Positions 60,809 through 64,000 of a stretch of DNA of 64,000 bases are shown here, piece after piece. The notes beneath the pieces were generated by a model. It was not told the DNA's origin. It did not search any database and worked only from the letters and a program-made list of their open reading frames with translations. The translations under genes and the position numbers were made by a program. The stretch is from Prunus persica (taxonomy: Eukaryota > Streptophyta > Magnoliopsida > Rosales > Rosaceae), in NCBI RefSeq assembly GCF_000346465.2, contig NC_034009.1:40124370-40188369 (forward strand). Direction: 5' to 3'. The first letter of the stretch is position 1; each line of letters opens with the position of its first letter.

Positions 60809-63538
60809 GACCAGTGACCACAACATTGATAATTCATGTATTCATGTGTTCATGGAATGGTGTGGGGGAGAGAGTTCAGAGTTCTGATGATATTTGTCAC
60901 TGTCGGTCACCTTTAAGCAACCCCAACCTCACACACACTGTTAAATACATGGCTTCCCAACTCAGAAACCAACTGTACTCTACAACTGATCATGTGTACA
61001 ATTTTACACAAATTATTTGACCCAAAGACCAAATTTTAAAAAAAAATGTAATTTAGTCTAAAATATACGATTTAGGGTTTAAAATCTATTCTCTAAAATC
61101 TAAATAACATTGTTTCCCGCATACCCATCAACGATAATTTTACATGTATCCACAATAATGAATGTTAACAGTCGGAAATCATCCACTCGTGAGCACCTGT
61201 GTGGTATTCTTGAAATCTAAATGTGATGAGAAATACGAAAAAAGGTGATGTGATTCTGCCCCTTGTCGCTTTGGGACAATATTTCATCAAACTCTAGGCT
61301 TAAATCAAATAGTTAAGCGTTCATTGAAGGGAACACATGCAAATTTATTAGGCGGAAAGTACGTTTTACCATACTTTTGGTTTTATGAGGAAACATGTGT
61401 CATACATGCCATCCATCATGCATTATTAGCCAAAAATCATTTGATCTAGTAACATTTAATCTTCATTTTAGAACATGATCCAATTGTTATTGATCGTATT
61501 CAATAAATTTCTATAATTTGAAAACAAAAAGATAGTGGGGGATTTAGAATTGCACTTTGAGTGTGAGTTCAAAATTTGTGTCTATAATTCAAAATAGGAT
61601 TCAAGGCCTGAATAAAGATTCGAAATCTAAGTTATAGAATTTGAGATTTAAGGTTGGAATTTGAGGTCCAAGCATATCGTAAATATTTTCTCGAAAAAGT
61701 GAAGCTTTTGCATTACAAAACATGTAATACAGATTTTTTTTCATCATTGTCAATTAATTTTGAGTTGAAGAGTATTGGAATCCGGTACAAATCCGAAACT
61801 TTTCTTTTGGGCTGGAATCCGGTATTGGAATCCGAGTTAGCTAATTTGGTAGTCTCTCCAAAGTCCAAACCCAATTCTGGACACCACACACACGAGGCCT
61901 TAAGTTTCAAGTAGAATGGCAATTTTTTAAAAGTCGAAAAAGTCGCGTCCTTTTCTGCCTCCACCAAACCTCCAATTCCAAGCATCACTGTGCGGGCCCA
62001 CAAATTAGAGACTTACGAGAGGAGGCCCACATCATCTGCATGCCTGCCACCTGTGCATCTACCATGACACCCAACAAAGCTTGTATATAAATTATCCCAG
62101 TTCTGATCTCTTGGACTATAGGGGTCCAAGAGATTTGTGGTTACTCACCGTTGGATGTAAATTCAACGGTTCACTCACTCTTGCACTCCTTTTAAAAAAC
62201 TTTTTTGAATCATTGGATTAATATCCAACGGTGGGTGATCACAATCTCTTGGACTCCTGTGATCTAAGAGATCGGGACTGTAAATTATCCGTCCCCCAGT
62301 CCATTTGTTATCAAATCCAACCGATCTGATTTCTCATATGGTGACGTGTCAGTCTGAAATTGCGCATAAGTACGACCCACCCACACAATAGCGCAAAGAC
62401 AATATACCCTATATGTCATCAAAATTAATAAATACAACCGAGCATTGACTGTAAAAAGAAGATGAGACATTCACTATTATATTTAATTAGTCTTTTTATA
62501 TGCGCTTTTGTGTTTGTGAGAGGTTTTTATTTTTAAATTTAAATTTATTTAAGAATTAAAAAAGATGATGAATAGTTATGTTCCATAAAAATAGGATTTA
62601 TTATTATTATTTTTTTTTAATATGAAAGTGTAAATTTATAATATTATCCTTATTTAATTAATAATTTCAATTCTTAATGTTTGCATTAACTAATAACATT
62701 TTTTTAGTATTTTAAATGTTTCACAATTCTCTACATTTTGCTTTATATATATAGATAGATTTCGGAGCTCAAATTACAAAAATACCCTGCATGAAGTGGA
62801 CTTTAGAAACACACCCAAAACCCATTTACAACATAACAAAGAGGCTTTGAACTTTCTATAAATTACAAAACTGACATTAATTTCTTAAAACAAGCCCAAC
62901 CCCAAGCTTCATAAAAAATCAAAACACTTAATAAGGCATCAAAGTAATTTAATAATCAAAATTAAATTCAATAGGGTTAACTGTCATTTTTTGGATTTTT
63001 GTCTATACAAATTAAATGGTGTAGGGTTTATCTATGTCACTAGTGCTAAGAATGGGCATATAACTAAATATCTCAAAAAGAATCCCACCCAAACCATTAC
63101 ATTGAGGCGAAGACTCGAATTTGAGTGCAAGAAGACGCGTTCACTCTAAAAAATAAAAAAGGAGACGCTCCCACTTCCATGCCAACTTTCTTAATCCACG
63201 TTTGTAATTTTTTATCACGCAAAAATAGGGAAGGAGATTAGAACAACTTAGGTACAAACGGAACCACTTAAGCCACACGTCCCTTACAAACTATTAGACT
63301 AAATTATTCACACATAAACTAGGTTATTTAGCATTAATTCCCCTTTATATCCTCCAAACAAAAGATAACAAATTATTTTTTAAATAATTTAAAAATAAAA
63401 AGCGGTTTTAGGTTGCCATTAATCTTATCCCCATTGTCAATCACCATGCTCCTCATCTTCTTCCACCAAATCTTACTCTCAATTTTCCACTAAAAATACC
63501 AGTCACTGTCTCTCTCTCTCTCTCTCAACCACAAAACC
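60808..63538. other. Intergenic region before the glycosyltransferase gene
   Basis: About 2.7 kb without a supported gene, AT-rich, containing a Mutator-type MITE (62098-62280). A short CT tract at about 63508-63525 lies in the probable 5' leader of the next gene. Short open frames at 61654 and 61713 are overlapping mirror frames without a recognisable product. Confidence 0.6.
62098..62280. mobile_element. Mutator-type foldback MITE with 10-bp target duplication
   Basis: The 183-bp element is nearly palindromic. It starts CAGTTCTGATCTCTTGGACT and its complement begins CAGTCCCGATCTCTTAGATC. Identical 10-bp flanks (TAAATTATCC at 62088-62097 and 62281-62290) fit the 9-10-bp target duplication of Mutator-like elements. 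Internal text has mirrored CACCGTTGGAT and ATCCAACGGTG. There are no coding sequences. Confidence 0.85.
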
Positions 63539-64000
63539 ATGCTTTCCCCAACGCCATTTTCTCTAGTCTGCGCCATTCTTCTCTGTTTGCCTCTCACCAT
63601 AATCTTCACCATCACAAGCCCAACTGCCACCACAACCACCACCATCCCCACCCAAATCTCTCAATCCCCAAAACTCACCAAAACCTACCAAAAAATCAAC
63701 CTAATTTCACCGCCAAAATCCCTCCCATTAGATGACGACTCGCTTTTCCGCCTAGCCGCCCGTGTCAATTCCAGCCCGCCTTGCTCCGATCGCCCCAAAA
63801 TCGCCTTCCTCTTCCTAACCACCACCCTTCTCCCCTTCTCCCCTTCTCCCATCTCTGGGAACGCTTCTTCAACTAAACTCAAAAACCCATTTCTCTATCT
63901 ACGTCCACGCTGACCCTAGATTCCCCTACGACCCACCGTTTTCCTGCGTCTTTGCCCACCGGGTCATTCCTTCTCGACCCGCCCAGCGATTCACCTTTAC
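63539..64000 (+). CDS. Core-2/I-branching beta-1,6-N-acetylglucosaminyltransferase family (3' partial, apparent frameshifts)
   Basis: Plant members are Golgi type II membrane proteins of the GT14-like group with mostly unknown acceptors. The frame opens with a short cytoplasmic end and a signal-anchor helix (FSLVCAILLCLPLTIIFTI, about residues 7-25), a Thr-rich stem, then family text DDDSLFRLAARVN and PKIAFLFLTTT. Typical sequence continues but in other frames: LWERFFN at 63853-63873 (+2), followed by a TAA, then SIYVHADPRFPYDPPF and FAHRVIPSRPAQRFT from about 63894 to the window edge (+1). The 8-mer CTCCCCTT occurs twice in a row at 63830-63845, which explains the first shift. The second looks like a 1-base loss near 63874. 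This may be a pseudogene or an assembly error. Arabidopsis At4g32290 is of this family and neighbours At4g32295. Confidence 0.78.

Overview
This window is nuclear DNA from a flowering plant, most likely a woody rosid and probably Rosaceae (Prunus-like). The support is spliced genes with GT-AG (and one GC-AG) introns, AT-rich intergenic DNA, many CT/GA microsatellites, tRNA-derived SINEs and small inverted-repeat transposons. The proteins match core-eudicot families. The species call is an inference; nothing in the window fixes it. I see no bacterial, organellar or viral segment, no CRISPR array, and no tRNA or rRNA gene.

Eleven protein genes are supported. From left to right they are: the 3' part of an RDR6-type RNA-dependent RNA polymerase (+, cut by the left edge); a SHINE-clade AP2/ERF factor (-); a C2-type phospholipase D alpha, PLDalpha3-like (+); a small conserved plant protein of unknown function (+); an EIN3-binding F-box protein, EBF1/2 (+); a TPX2-domain microtubule protein, WDL5-like (-); an ascorbate-peroxidase-related heme peroxidase, APX-R/APX6 (-); the intronless lectin receptor kinase SD2-5 (-); an NT-type C2 domain protein (+); an uncharacterised 410-residue plant protein (-); and the start of a core-2/I-branching glycosyltransferase (+, cut by the right edge and carrying apparent frameshifts). 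Exon junctions were placed by hand. For every complete multi-exon gene the exon lengths sum to an intact reading frame.

Gene order is informative. From memory of Arabidopsis loci, SHN3/PLDalpha3/At5g25360/EBF2 sit together on chromosome 5, EBF1 with a TPX2 gene and a C2 gene on chromosome 2, and core-2/At4g32295/SD2-5/APX6/WDL5 on chromosome 4. Here all of them lie in one run, which looks like the unfractionated ancestral segment. Two of the genes (EBF and WDL5) act in ethylene signalling and lie tail to tail.

The spaces between genes are long (17.8-23.0, 31.9-40.2, 46.3-54.2 and 60.3-63.5 kb). They hold decayed transposons: a PIF/Harbinger-type MITE with a TAA target duplication, a Mutator-type MITE with a 10-bp target duplication, a pair of adjacent SINEs, and a LINE remnant interrupted by a hAT-like remnant. 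They also hold several short tandem duplications. I found no convincing undescribed system. The observations most worth checking are the in-frame 90-nt intron of WDL5, the GC-AG intron of APX-R, the 30-bp foldback repeat near 28 kb, the G-box/CGCG cluster upstream of the C2 gene, and the double frameshift in the last gene.
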